Origin: GCA-2705995 sp048267965
GTDB lineage: Bacteria > Bacteroidota > Bacteroidia > Flavobacteriales_G > Salibacteraceae
DNA length: 64,000 bases
Assembly (NCBI GenBank): GCA_048267965.1
Contig: JBLWWK010000005.1
Location: 83,785 to 147,784 of the forward strand
Direction: 5' to 3'
The notes under the pieces are model-generated. The model was not told where the DNA came from and ran no database searches. It saw nothing but the letters and a program-made list of their open reading frames with translations. The position numbers were made by a program, and so were the translations under genes. Below, one piece after another: positions 8,159-16,957 of this stretch (positions are counted from its first letter, which is position 1; every line of letters begins with the position of its first letter).

Positions 8159-9115
8159 ATGCGATTTGTTGCTTCTCTTTCTTTCTTATTACTATCGTTT
8201 TTCAGTTTTGCGCAAGAGCTTACGAGAGCCCAGTACATCGAGAAATACAAAGACATTGCGATTTCTAACATGCGCAATTATAAAATACCAGCAAGTATTA
8301 CGCTGGCGCAAGGCTGCTTAGAAAGTAGAAATGGCAATAGTGAACTATCGGCTCGTTCGAATAACCACTTTGGTATTAAATGCCATTCAAGCTGGAAGGG
8401 AAAGAAAACGTATCACGATGATGATAAAAAAGGCGAATGTTTTCGGGTTTACGATAACCCAGAAGAAAGCTTCGCTGATCATTCTCAGTTTCTTCAAAAA
8501 CCGCGCTATGCAAAGTGTTTCGAGCTAGATATAATGGATTACAAAAGCTGGGCAAGAGAATTAAAAAGAGCAGGCTACGCTACCAATCCGAAATATCCTG
8601 ATTTGTTGATTAAAATCATTGAACACAATGATTTAACGAAATACGACAAAATAGCGATGGGCAAAGGGATTAAAGAGAAATCACCGGTAGAAAAAAAATC
8701 GGTTCCTACCGAAAGCGACCAAGAACAAGAAGATTTCGAGATTGATATGTATAACAGTCTTGAAGTGCAAAAATCTGAGAATAATATAAAGTATGTGGTG
8801 GCTACTGGCGGACAAACGGCTGAGGAAATTGCTGTGATGTTTGATATGGGGATTTGGCAAATTAGAAACTACAACGATTTAGATAGAAATGTGCGTTTTG
8901 AAGGTGGAGAAATTGTGTATTTGCAGCCTAAGCGCAGAAAGGCCAAAGAAGAGTTTTACGTAGTAGAATCAGATACTGAAACAATTGCATCGGTATCGCA
9001 AAAGTTTGGAATTAAAGAGTATTCGCTTCGTTGGAAAAACCGCTTAGAAAAAGGGGCGGAGCTTAAAAAGGGCACCCAGTTGTACCTGAGAAAAAGAAAG
9101 CCCAAAGAAGAGTAA
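8159..9115 (+). CDS. Secreted glucosaminidase (GH73) with two LysM domains
   Basis: A 318-residue exported peptidoglycan hydrolase. A signal peptide (1-18, ending FAQ) is followed by the glucosaminidase domain (about 25-165). Its markers are SITLAQGCLESRNGNSELS, which carries the catalytic Glu in LESRNG, then NHFGIKCH and the FRVYDNPEESFADHS motif. Two LysM repeats close the protein (about 210-257 and 262-314). It resembles FlgJ-type and autolysin endo-beta-N-acetylglucosaminidases that cut glycan strands during growth or division; LysM modules hold it on the wall. It stands alone, ended by a clear terminator. Confidence 0.92.
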   Translation: MRFVASLSFLLLSFFSFAQELTRAQYIEKYKDIAISNMRNYKIPASITLAQGCLESRNGNSELSARSNNHFGIKCHSSWKGKKTYHDDDKKGECFRVYDNPEESFADHSQFLQKPRYAKCFELDIMDYKSWARELKRAGYATNPKYPDLLIKIIEHNDLTKYDKIAMGKGIKEKSPVEKKSVPTESDQEQEDFEIDMYNSLEVQKSENNIKYVVATGGQTAEEIAVMFDMGIWQIRNYNDLDRNVRFEGGEIVYLQPKRRKAKEEFYVVESDTETIASVSQKFGIKEYSLRWKNRLEKGAELKKGTQLYLRKRKPKEE

Positions 9116-9134
9116 ATACGGTTTCTTCTTTCGG

Positions 9135-9160
9135 GAGAATTGAGTTGAATTCTCTTTTTT
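9135..9160 (+). terminator. Rho-independent terminator after the glucosaminidase gene
   Basis: A 7-bp stem GAGAATT/AATTCTC (9135-9141 and 9148-9154) with a 6-base loop is followed by six T residues. It is 20 bp past the stop codon of the plus-strand gene. Confidence 0.8.
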
Positions 9161-9199
9161 AATGAAGCTAGTCAGTTCATTTACTTCGGTTTTAGCAAA

Positions 9200-9658
9200 C
9201 TATATCTTTACCGTAAAACTAGCCGTTAAACCCACGCTAAATTGTCGAGGAAGTTGTGCCACTCCGAAAATAGCACGAGAGTGTTGCCCTTGCGTTTCGA
9301 GCACGTTTACAAACAAATCAGAAGCTCCGTTTACTATGATGGGAGCATCGTCCCAAGAGTCTGTTGAGCGGTAATAGGCATCGATGTGGTTAAGACCAAC
9401 AACGTTTTCGAAACCTACTTTGTGCTCGATTTGAGAAAGAACATTTAGGGCGCAAATTTCAAACGCTTTTGTGCCATGTTCGGTGGTGAGTTCTTTGCCC
9501 AATTTACCTTGAAAAAGGTATTTCTCATCTAAAATCGGAAATTGAATAGCTACATAGGCAATATTTTCACGAATATTCACCGAAACGTAACTGCCGCCTG
9601 GTTTTGTAGGGGCGGGCAATTCTAACCCCAGTTTTTGTAATTTCTCTTTTAAGATCAT
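9200..9658 (-). CDS. RidA/YjgF-family protein
   Basis: A 152-residue Rid-superfamily protein, with the family's VSVNIRENIAYVAIQFP, GKLGKELTTEHGTKAFEICALNVL and C-terminal GVAQLPRQFSVGLTASFTV strands. RidA enzymes hydrolyse reactive enamines and imines released by PLP enzymes such as threonine dehydratase. The Arg that binds the carboxylate in active RidA (in VARLP) is Gln here (VAQLP), which suggests a Rid subgroup without classical deaminase activity. The gene ends 13 bp downstream of the next gene's stop-side start region and is co-directional with the 909-residue gene, so the two are probably co-transcribed. Confidence 0.85.
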   Translation of the reverse strand: MILKEKLQKLGLELPAPTKPGGSYVSVNIRENIAYVAIQFPILDEKYLFQGKLGKELTTEHGTKAFEICALNVLSQIEHKVGFENVVGLNHIDAYYRSTDSWDDAPIIVNGASDLFVNVLETQGQHSRAIFGVAQLPRQFSVGLTASFTVKI

Positions 9659-9670
9659 TAAGTTTTCTAT

Positions 9671-12400
9671 TTACTCTAGGGTGTATACGTAAACAAAACC
9701 ACCCTTTCCGCAAACTACTAGCTCGTACAAATTGTCTTTGTTAATATCGGCTATCGAGAAAGGCGATTTGCCAAACATGGGGAAATTTTTACTCAAGTTT
9801 CCTTTCTTGTCGTACAAGTAAATTTCGTCTTTGGTGGCAGAGCTGACTCCAATTCGGGTAGAGTTCGAAAAACTGTAAATATGAGGTCCTGCCGTTATGG
9901 TAGAGTCTAATTTAACTTTAAAGAGAGCCGATTTTTCGGTGTTGTATACTTCGAGTTGTTGTTGGTCTACAAAAATGTAGTCCATAATAGCATCGTTGTC
10001 GATATCGGCAAAAGCAAATTGATGATTAGGCGAAAACGGGTGAAAACTCATGCTTTCTGAATCGCCATCGAAATAGAGGCTAATTACATTTCCGTTGGCA
10101 TCTGTGCCTAGCAATTTTGTTTGCTGTATAGTACGACCCATTTCTATGTAGAAATCGCTGTTGGGGCGAATAGCAAATGGCTTTTTCAATTCTAAACGAA
10201 CACGACCTCTTCGGTCTAAAGCAAAGGCTTTGCCTTGGTTATCTACCACAACAATGTAGTCTTTCTTGTTTAAAACAAAGTAGTGAATGGGGTGAGTAAT
10301 GGGGTGGTTTTTGCGTTCAAATTTCCAGCCTTTTACTTCTTTTCCTTTCTTGTCGAAATTGTAGATTAAGCCATTTTCGGCAGGAACCAAAAAACGATAG
10401 TCTTTGCTATTGTTGTAGTCTAAAATTTTCAATGGAGCCGATGCCGATCTTGGAAACTGAATAGGAAAACCTGAAACATCTCTCCCCAAACGATCGATAA
10501 TGTATAAACGATTGGCGGTGTTAAAAACCAACTGAAGTTTATCGTTTTTAAAAATGTCAATTTGCTCAATATCGCTAACAATGGGTTCTTCTAATTGGCG
10601 TTTCCACAAGATTTTACCCGTAGTGCTAATCAGGTAAATGGTGTTTTCGGTGTCTTGAACAAAAATCTCTGATGCTTGCGTATAATGGTTCTTTACAATG
10701 GCTGGTTTAAAGTGGGCATCTGCGTTAAGTGCCACTTCCCAGAGAGAAGAGAATTCTTTCTTGTAAACAGGATTGTGCTTTAAAAAGAAATTGTGGTAAA
10801 ACAGGTTGTCTTCTTCACGAGAGATCTGAGCAGAAAAAGCTTCAAACTTTCTGTACAAATCGAGGTGTTGGTCAATTTCTTGCGTTAATCGTTGGTTGGT
10901 AAAGCGCTCGTACATATAAACCGAACGGGCAATATTGCTGTAAAGAAAGATGTTCGATTTTTGGGAAAGATTCTCGCTGTAAGCAATAAAATTTTCATCT
11001 TTTGCTAAGGTTCTTTCCGATAAATAGCTGTTTATAATGCTTTTAATGGCATCTGGTGAGTTACCAAAAACATAGTAGTTTTCAATTTCTGTGAAATAGT
11101 TTTCTTGAACAGAAGAGAAGAACGTACCAAAGATTTCACCAAATAAGTTAGGAATTGGCAATTGACGAATAGCGAAGCCTTTGTGGCGAGAAGAATCGAT
11201 TTCTAACGAATCGATGAGAGAAAGCTGGCTAAAAACCTCGTTGAGCTTGCGTTCGGCATTTTCTCTGTTGTTGGTTTTTAAAATAAGGTAGCTTTCTTCT
11301 TTAATTTCAGAGGTGAGCGGCTCAACCACAGCTAAAGCCACTTCGTTTTCAATCCAACTAAAAAGGTGGTTTTCTATTCGAATGTTAAATTGCTCGTTAA
11401 TCGACTGAATGTTTTTCTGGTAGTTGGCCAAGCCTTCTTCGGTGGCTAAAAAACGCTGGTAGTTTTCCATAAGGCCTTTAAAGTTGCTCATACCGAAATG
11501 CAGAAAAGCTGCGGTATTGCTCGGCAACACTTTAATCACATCGTGGTGTTCTGCTTTTTGATCTGCGAAAGCATTGATAAAACTAAAAACAGAATCGTTA
11601 GAGTAGGTAAACCCGTTCAGCGAAATAGAATTAGGCTTAATGCTCACATCTAATTCACTCCAAGAAGAGAAAATGCTTAGTTGCTGTATAACTTTGTGAA
11701 ACGGAGATTTTACCAATCGATTTAACAACCGCGGAAACTCTTTGTAATTCACAAAAATATTGGCATCAGCAAATTTGCCTTTGGTGGCCCAAACTTCTTG
11801 AAAATCTTCGTTTTGTAACACTGAAGGAGCCGTGTTTAAATGGTTGATGCTTTCTTCTAAAATTTCTTTGTGGGTACTCATTAAGAGCAATTCTTGATGA
11901 AAAGCATAGCTGAAATCAGAAGTAGAGAAAAGTGTAGCATTTTGAAACTCTTCTTCTTGAAACCCTTTAGAAGAGAGTTGATTAAAAAACTGATCAAACT
12001 GGCTTTCTTTAATCTTTTCGCCTGTTTTTACTGAAAAAAGAAAGCCTAATTGGTTTTCTTTATTGAGGTGGAAACTCAACCAAAAAGGGTTATTGGTTAA
12101 TAGTTTTTGCAAATCGGGTTCCTTCTGAAGGGCAGAATCTACAGAAGAAAAAAGCGTGTCTAAATGCTGAGCGCTGTGGGTAGACATAAATTCTTCCCAA
12201 ATAATATTGGTTTCAGAAATCTTTCTCCAAGTGGCTTGGGCATTGTTGCTTTTCAGTAATAGCGTAGAAGAATGCGGTATAGCATCTATGGCCTGAATTT
12301 CGGCTCCGGTGTTTTTCGGTAAAATCTTGTAGGCCACAACCAGCAAGGCCAAGAGCCCCAAAAGAAAGGCAGAAATAATAAGAATTCTTTGTTTAGACAT
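9671..12400 (-). CDS. Membrane-anchored protein with DUF3352-like N-part and beta-propeller-like C-part
   Basis: A 909-residue protein with one N-terminal transmembrane helix (about 7-25, uncleaved anchor) and the rest predicted outside the cytoplasm. Residues about 35-560 hold alternating helices and strands with repeated FxxxLSSxxF-type segments, resembling DUF3352-like periplasmic proteins. Residues about 590-905 contain repeats with FG-GAP/PQQ-propeller character: TGKILWKRQL, FDKKGKEVKGW, FALDRRGRVRLEL, DIDNDAIMDYIF, YDKKGNLSKNFPMFG and ADINKDNLYELVVCG. The last two DxDxDxx loops could bind calcium. The whole is a known type of uncharacterised Bacteroidota protein. It probably acts as a scaffold or sensor in the periplasm; no catalytic motif is visible. 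Confidence 0.7.
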   Translation of the reverse strand: MSKQRILIISAFLLGLLALLVVAYKILPKNTGAEIQAIDAIPHSSTLLLKSNNAQATWRKISETNIIWEEFMSTHSAQHLDTLFSSVDSALQKEPDLQKLLTNNPFWLSFHLNKENQLGFLFSVKTGEKIKESQFDQFFNQLSSKGFQEEEFQNATLFSTSDFSYAFHQELLLMSTHKEILEESINHLNTAPSVLQNEDFQEVWATKGKFADANIFVNYKEFPRLLNRLVKSPFHKVIQQLSIFSSWSELDVSIKPNSISLNGFTYSNDSVFSFINAFADQKAEHHDVIKVLPSNTAAFLHFGMSNFKGLMENYQRFLATEEGLANYQKNIQSINEQFNIRIENHLFSWIENEVALAVVEPLTSEIKEESYLILKTNNRENAERKLNEVFSQLSLIDSLEIDSSRHKGFAIRQLPIPNLFGEIFGTFFSSVQENYFTEIENYYVFGNSPDAIKSIINSYLSERTLAKDENFIAYSENLSQKSNIFLYSNIARSVYMYERFTNQRLTQEIDQHLDLYRKFEAFSAQISREEDNLFYHNFFLKHNPVYKKEFSSLWEVALNADAHFKPAIVKNHYTQASEIFVQDTENTIYLISTTGKILWKRQLEEPIVSDIEQIDIFKNDKLQLVFNTANRLYIIDRLGRDVSGFPIQFPRSASAPLKILDYNNSKDYRFLVPAENGLIYNFDKKGKEVKGWKFERKNHPITHPIHYFVLNKKDYIVVVDNQGKAFALDRRGRVRLELKKPFAIRPNSDFYIEMGRTIQQTKLLGTDANGNVISLYFDGDSESMSFHPFSPNHQFAFADIDNDAIMDYIFVDQQQLEVYNTEKSALFKVKLDSTITAGPHIYSFSNSTRIGVSSATKDEIYLYDKKGNLSKNFPMFGKSPFSIADINKDNLYELVVCGKGGFVYVYTLE

Positions 12401-12442
12401 AGCTTGGGTTTGCTTTATAAGGGTTGATTGGGTAGAGGTTGT

Positions 12443-13270
12443 TTATTGAATTAACTCTACATTGAGTTGAATGGTTTCGTACGGCCAATCTCTGCTGTCG
12501 GTTTCGAGGTTAGAAAGTTTACGAGCTACATCCATTCCGCTGATTACTTTTCCAAAAACGGTGTGCTGGCCGTCTAAATGCGGTGTGCCGCCAACGGTAG
12601 AGTATACTTCCATTTGGCGTTCGGTGAAAGTCATTTGGTACTCTCTTTCAATGGCCGTGAGTTTCGATTTTTTGTGTTTTTCACCAATTACAATGTAAAA
12701 TTCGAAAGAAGATGATTTTTTCTCTTCGTTGTTTTTGTATTCTCTGGCCATGGCAACAGCGCCAAATTCGTGAATGTGCTGTGGAACAATTTCGTTAGGA
12801 ATACGATATGTGCCAATCTCTTTTTTAACATCTTGAAAAGCAAAATCGTCTGAGTCTCCGCCTTGAATCACAAAGTTTTCGGTAACGCGGTAAAACTGTG
12901 TGTTTTTGAAAAAATCTTGTTTAGTTAGGTAAATAAAGTTGGCCCTGTGCAGCGGTGTATCTTTGTAAAGTAGAATATCGATGTTACCGTATTTGGTTTT
13001 AATGCGCACCTTGTTTTCGGTGTTTTCTTTTCCATATTGAGAAAGAAAAGACGAAACATTTTCGTTGTTAATTTTTGGGTATTTTCTCTTCTTTTCCACC
13101 TTTTTTGGCGTTTTCGCTGCTTTTTGAGTCGAAATCTTTTTCTCTTTTTTAGCTTCTTTTTCGGTAGATTGGTCGGTTTCGATGCTTTTAGAAGAGTTTG
13201 ATTCAGAGCAAGAAACGGTTCCTACAGAAAGAGAAACAAGGCAAAAAAAGAAGAGGATTCTGTTTTTCAT
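12443..13270 (-). CDS. Lipoprotein cyclophilin-type peptidyl-prolyl isomerase
   Basis: A 275-residue lipoprotein. The signal peptide ends in a lipobox VGTVSC (Cys near residue 21), followed by a charged Lys/Glu linker (about 30-75). The cyclophilin domain (about 90-275) contains VRIKTKYGNIDILLY, FYRVTENFVIQGGD and the late HTVFGKVISGMDV. The residue before GGD is Gln as in active cyclophilins, and the Arg of FYRV is kept. It should assist folding of periplasmic or outer-membrane proteins from a membrane anchor. The ATG at 13270 gives a standard signal peptide; an ATG 21 bp upstream only adds a non-typical extension. Confidence 0.88.
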   Translation of the reverse strand: MKNRILFFFCLVSLSVGTVSCSESNSSKSIETDQSTEKEAKKEKKISTQKAAKTPKKVEKKRKYPKINNENVSSFLSQYGKENTENKVRIKTKYGNIDILLYKDTPLHRANFIYLTKQDFFKNTQFYRVTENFVIQGGDSDDFAFQDVKKEIGTYRIPNEIVPQHIHEFGAVAMAREYKNNEEKKSSSFEFYIVIGEKHKKSKLTAIEREYQMTFTERQMEVYSTVGGTPHLDGQHTVFGKVISGMDVARKLSNLETDSRDWPYETIQLNVELIQ

Positions 13271-13322
13271 AGTAGCAAACATAATGAGCAAAAAATAACC
13301 AATTAAATTGATTTTTGGTGGG

Positions 13323-13907
13323 TTATTTTAACAGGGTGAAAGATTGGCGGTGAATCGATGTGGCGCCCAATTTGGCAATCGCTTCTCGGTGTTTTTTGGT
13401 GGGGTAACCTTTGTTGCTTTCCCAGCCGTAACCCGGAAATTTCTGGGCAGCTTTTACCATAAATTCGTCTCGATACGTTTTGGCTAAGATAGAAGCGGCC
13501 GCTATCGAAGCCATTTTTCCATCGCCTTTAATAATGCACTCGTGAGGTATGTTTTTGGGGTGCGGTAGGAACCGATTTCCATCAATAAGTAAAAATTCGG
13601 GCTCAACAGTGAGTTGATTTACCGCTTTGTGCATGGCTAGAAAAGAAGCCTGCAAAATGTTGATTTTATCAATTTCTTGATGATCTACAAATGCCACAGC
13701 ATAGGCAAGAGCTTGTTGTTCTATTTCTTCTCGCAGCAGGTTTCTGTTGCGTTCGGTAATTTTCTTAGAGTCGTTGAGTAAGGGCAGGTGAAATTGAGCA
13801 GGAAGAATTACAGCGGCCGCCACAACGGGTCCAGCCAAGCAACCTCTGCCAGCCTCGTCACAACCGGCTTCGATTCGGTTTTTTTGTAAATAAGGTTTTA
13901 AACTCAA
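13323..13907 (-). CDS. rnhB: Ribonuclease HII
   Basis: Removes ribonucleotides and RNA primers from DNA hybrids. The active-site motif GCDEAGRGCLAGPV carries the first Asp-Glu pair; DSKKIT and DHQEIDKINILQAS follow, and the third acidic residue lies in LLIDGN. The start is set at TTG 13907: it overlaps the upstream glycosyltransferase stop as TTGA (4 bp) and gives a 194-residue protein with the usual short lead-in before the catalytic motif. A longer TTG at 13937 would add ten unconserved residues and a 34-bp overlap. Coupled translation with the upstream gene is likely. Confidence 0.93.
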   Translation of the reverse strand: MSLKPYLQKNRIEAGCDEAGRGCLAGPVVAAAVILPAQFHLPLLNDSKKITERNRNLLREEIEQQALAYAVAFVDHQEIDKINILQASFLAMHKAVNQLTVEPEFLLIDGNRFLPHPKNIPHECIIKGDGKMASIAAASILAKTYRDEFMVKAAQKFPGYGWESNKGYPTKKHREAIAKLGATSIHRQSFTLLK

Positions 13908-15031
13908 GGTTGATGCACTTTTAAGATACTGTTCCAAACGTTTTTAGCGGTTCGATCCCACGAGAATATAGACGCGCGTTCAATACCTTTGGTTCTTAAT
14001 TCTTTTTGTAAAGCAGGCGATTGGTGTAGCGATAGCATAGCTTCGGCAATAGATTCTTCATCGTACGGGTTAACCAATAAAGCAGCATCGCCAGCTACTT
14101 CTGGCATAGAAGAAAGGTTAGAGCAAATTACCGGAACCCCCGATTTCATACCTTCTACTACGGGTATTCCAAAGCCTTCGTAAAAAGAAACATACACCAA
14201 CGCCAATGATGCGGCTACTACCTTGGCTAGTTCATCTAAATCTAACCTACCTGTGAATATCACTTCGTCTTTAAACTGCATGTTTTGGTAGGTTTGCTCG
14301 TGTTTCGAAGACCACCATTTTTTCTCTCCCACAATTACCAAGCGGTGAGGAGTTTCTGTTTTTTTTCGAAACGCTTCGTAAGCTTTTAAAAGAAATTCGA
14401 TGTTTTTTCGAGGTTGCAAGGCGCCTACATAAACAAAATAGGGGATGCCGCGCGTATAGTGCCAACGTACATTTTTGGCTTCTTCAATTGGTATCGGTTG
14501 GTATTCGTTGGCAACGCCATTATAAGCAACATCAACTTTAGCAGCATCAATATGGTATTGCTCTTCAATTTCTTTTTTAGAAAATTCTGAAACCGTGATA
14601 ATTCGCTCGGCTTTTTGGGCAAATTTGGGGAAGAAATAGCGGAGGTAAATGCGGGCTCCTACCGGTAAAAATTGAGGAAAAAACTCGAAGTTGATGTCGT
14701 GAATAACAGCAATTTGTTTTTTCTTAGAAAGTAGGCTCAAATAACCGTCTGGAGATAGAAAAACGTCTGGTTGATGTTTCTTAAGTGCTCTACGAACGCT
14801 AACCTCGAACCAGAGTATAAAGAGAATAGGATGGCGAGCTTGAGGAGCCAAAACAATGGGTGTTACATTGTCGGCAAAAATGAATGAAGGGTCGAATTTT
14901 CGATCAAAAAAGAAGATAAATTCGTGCTGAGGATTATTTTTTACAATTCTTTCAAGAACCTCTTTGGTGAACCAACCAATTCCTTCGAGCTTGTTTTTAA
15001 TTAAGAGCCTTGTGTTTACAGCTATTTTCAC
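13904..15031 (-). CDS. GT4-family glycosyltransferase
   Basis: A 375-residue cytoplasmic GT-B enzyme of the group 1 (GT4) type. It has an N-terminal acceptor domain (GIGWFTKEVLERI near 17, then VIHDINFEFFP) and a C-terminal donor domain with VYVGALQPRKNIEFLL. The E(x7)E signature is EGFGIPVVEGMKSG, followed by PVICSNLSSMPEVAGDAALLVNP. It transfers a sugar from a nucleotide-activated donor, probably to a surface glycan, since the polysaccharide genes wzz and wzy-like lie divergently beside it. The start is GTG (15031). Confidence 0.88.
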   Translation of the reverse strand: MKIAVNTRLLIKNKLEGIGWFTKEVLERIVKNNPQHEFIFFFDRKFDPSFIFADNVTPIVLAPQARHPILFILWFEVSVRRALKKHQPDVFLSPDGYLSLLSKKKQIAVIHDINFEFFPQFLPVGARIYLRYFFPKFAQKAERIITVSEFSKKEIEEQYHIDAAKVDVAYNGVANEYQPIPIEEAKNVRWHYTRGIPYFVYVGALQPRKNIEFLLKAYEAFRKKTETPHRLVIVGEKKWWSSKHEQTYQNMQFKDEVIFTGRLDLDELAKVVAASLALVYVSFYEGFGIPVVEGMKSGVPVICSNLSSMPEVAGDAALLVNPYDEESIAEAMLSLHQSPALQKELRTKGIERASIFSWDRTAKNVWNSILKVHQP

Positions 15032-15095
15032 GAAATTTTTCTTTGCGCGAAGGTAGCCTTTTAACAGAATTTCTCTTTCAGGATAAAGATAAATT

Positions 15096-15103
15096 TATAT
15101 TTG
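15096..15103 (+). promoter_or_regulatory. Putative -7 promoter element (TATATTTG) overlapping the fkbM-like start
   Basis: TATATTTG fits the Bacteroidota TAnnTTTG consensus exactly and overlaps the first possible TTG start (15101). If used, transcription would begin near 15110, which is the second in-frame TTG. No TTG is seen at the -33 position. Confidence 0.4.
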
Positions 15104-15895
15104 CCCATCTTGAAAACGAGAATAAAATATTGGCTTCAGAAAATCTTCGGATTTGAACGTTATTTACTGCTCTTTGCGCGGTTTAAAATCAAGACGTTAC
15201 ATTTCGATAAAAAAGAGGGAGATTTCTTCTTTTTCTTGCATTTATTGCCCCTAGAAGGAACCATTTTAGACATTGGAGCCAACATCGGAATAATGGCGTA
15301 CCACCTAGCCGATAAGCGACCCAACGCCAAGGTTTTTGCGTTTGAACCCATTCCTCAAAATTTCGATGTTTTAACACAAATTAAAGAAGAAAATCAACTA
15401 AAAAACATTACCCTATCACCGCTAGCATTGGGTGACCATCCCGGTAAAATTGAAATGATTTTGCCCGTTGTAGATGAAGTGAAAATGCAAGGCTTAAGCC
15501 ATGTAAAACACGAATCGATTACCGTTTTTAACGAAGGCGAGATAATAGAAGTTGAGGTTACTACGTTAGATGATTTTTTTACGGTAGGAACCGAACCTGT
15601 TACCGGAATTAAAATTGACGTTGAAAATTTTGAATACTTTGTTTTAAAAGGAGGTGAACAGCTCTTGAAGCGAGACCATCCTATAGTGTATGCAGAGTTG
15701 TGGGAAAATGAAAATCGACAGCAAGTATTCGATTTAATGATTGATTTAGGGTACACTATTTATGTGGTAGAGAAGTTTAAAATTGTGCCTTGGAACGATA
15801 GAATCGAGAATAAGCAGAATTTTATTTTTCATTTCGGTGAATCGTTAAGTGGGGTAACCGCTAAGGATTTAGCTTTACGCCACAAAGCCATTTAA
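15101..15895 (+). CDS. FkbM-family SAM-dependent methyltransferase
   Basis: A 264-residue class I methyltransferase. The SAM-binding motif I is TILDIGANIGIMAYHLA (about residues 51-67), motif II is VFAFEPIPQNFDVL, and the FkbM hallmark TGIKIDVENFEYFVLKGG lies near 168-185. FkbM enzymes O-methylate sugars or polyketides; beside chain-length and polymerase genes it most likely methylates a surface polysaccharide. There is no in-frame ATG near the start: an in-frame stop lies at 15089, leaving TTG 15101 or TTG 15110. The promoter element overlapping 15101 favours 15110 and a leaderless message. Confidence 0.85.
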   Translation: MPILKTRIKYWLQKIFGFERYLLLFARFKIKTLHFDKKEGDFFFFLHLLPLEGTILDIGANIGIMAYHLADKRPNAKVFAFEPIPQNFDVLTQIKEENQLKNITLSPLALGDHPGKIEMILPVVDEVKMQGLSHVKHESITVFNEGEIIEVEVTTLDDFFTVGTEPVTGIKIDVENFEYFVLKGGEQLLKRDHPIVYAELWENENRQQVFDLMIDLGYTIYVVEKFKIVPWNDRIENKQNFIFHFGESLSGVTAKDLALRHKAI

Positions 15896-15904
15896 TATTA
15901 ATGC

Positions 15905-15912
15905 TACTTTTG
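15905..15912 (+). promoter_or_regulatory. Putative -7 promoter element (TACTTTTG) before wzz-like gene
   Basis: TACTTTTG matches TAnnTTTG and lies 20 bp before the ATG of the chain-length gene. A -33 TTG is not evident, so this is a half-supported promoter. Confidence 0.4.
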
Positions 15913-15931
15913 ACAATCTTCTAATAGAATT

Positions 15932-16957
15932 ATGGGCATGAATCAAGAAAACCAACCAAACACAGAGTTTGATTCTTCTAACTTTCTCATTTTTTTACTT
16001 CGTTGGCGTAAACCTTTAATCATTATTTCAATGGCAGCTGCAATTGTGTCTGCGGTTGTTTCTTTAATGATTGATGAGAAGTTTTTGTCTACTTCAATTT
16101 TCTTTCCTGCGAACAACAAATCGCTATCAAAGGCAGTACTAACCGAAGATGCTCAAGCGAAAAACGATATCTCATCTTTTGGTGAAGAAGAAGAAGCCGA
16201 AGCCATGTTGCAAATTTTGCAATCAGATAAAATCAAGTGGCAAATTTGGGGCAAGTACGATTTAATGAATCATTACGGAATCGACCCTAACGAAAAGGAG
16301 GCTCAAACCAAATTAGGTGAAACGTGGGAAGACAATGTCTCTTTTAAACGTACCGAGTTTAACTCGATTCGAATTGATGTATTAGATAAAGACAAGCAAA
16401 TAGCAGCAGATATTGCCAATGATATAGCAGCGTATGCAGATTCTACCAAGAATGCCATGCTTCGCGATCGGGCACAAGATGCTTTGAAAGTAATCGAAAA
16501 CGAGTACAAAAGTTTAGAGAGTTATATGCAGCAGTTAGACGATTCGCTTACGATTATTCGTCAAAAAGGGGTGCATGAATACGATGAGCAAATCGGAATG
16601 ATTACCGGTGTTTACTACGAGGCTATTGCTAGAAACAACACCAGCGCTGTTAAGCAGCTAGGCGCGCAGTTAGATACATTGGCAAAGTATGGCTCTGCCT
16701 ACAAATCGATGACCGAAAACTTAGAGTTTCTTCGTGAACGTTTAATCCTACTTCGAGGTAAATACGATGAAACCAAAGTAGATGCTAACCAAACAGGTAC
16801 TTGGAAATTTATTGTAAACCGTGCGGTTCCTGCCGAGAAAAAAGCCTACCCCATTCGTTGGTTAATAGTGGTGGTGAGCACGGTGGCAACTTTCTTAATG
16901 ACTATTCTGATCATTATTGGAGTTGAGAACTACAAAAAGTATGTAGATAAAATCTAA
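15932..16957 (+). CDS. Wzz-like polysaccharide chain-length determinant
   Basis: A 341-residue inner-membrane protein with the classic Wzz layout: a cytoplasmic N-terminus, a first helix (about 30-50), a long periplasmic coiled-coil region (about 55-300) and a second helix near the C-terminus (about 310-332). The Pro-rich motif PIRWLI precedes the second helix. Such proteins set the length of O-antigen or capsule chains made by Wzy. There is no kinase domain, so it is not a full Wzc. It overlaps the next gene by 1 bp (TAATG), indicating an operon with the polymerase or ligase. Confidence 0.87.
   Translation: MGMNQENQPNTEFDSSNFLIFLLRWRKPLIIISMAAAIVSAVVSLMIDEKFLSTSIFFPANNKSLSKAVLTEDAQAKNDISSFGEEEEAEAMLQILQSDKIKWQIWGKYDLMNHYGIDPNEKEAQTKLGETWEDNVSFKRTEFNSIRIDVLDKDKQIAADIANDIAAYADSTKNAMLRDRAQDALKVIENEYKSLESYMQQLDDSLTIIRQKGVHEYDEQIGMITGVYYEAIARNNTSAVKQLGAQLDTLAKYGSAYKSMTENLEFLRERLILLRGKYDETKVDANQTGTWKFIVNRAVPAEKKAYPIRWLIVVVSTVATFLMTILIIIGVENYKKYVDKI

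Noticed and set aside
15394..15756. 120-residue frame opposite the FkbM methyltransferase
   Set aside because: Ser/Thr-rich antisense reading of a clear methyltransferase; no motif.
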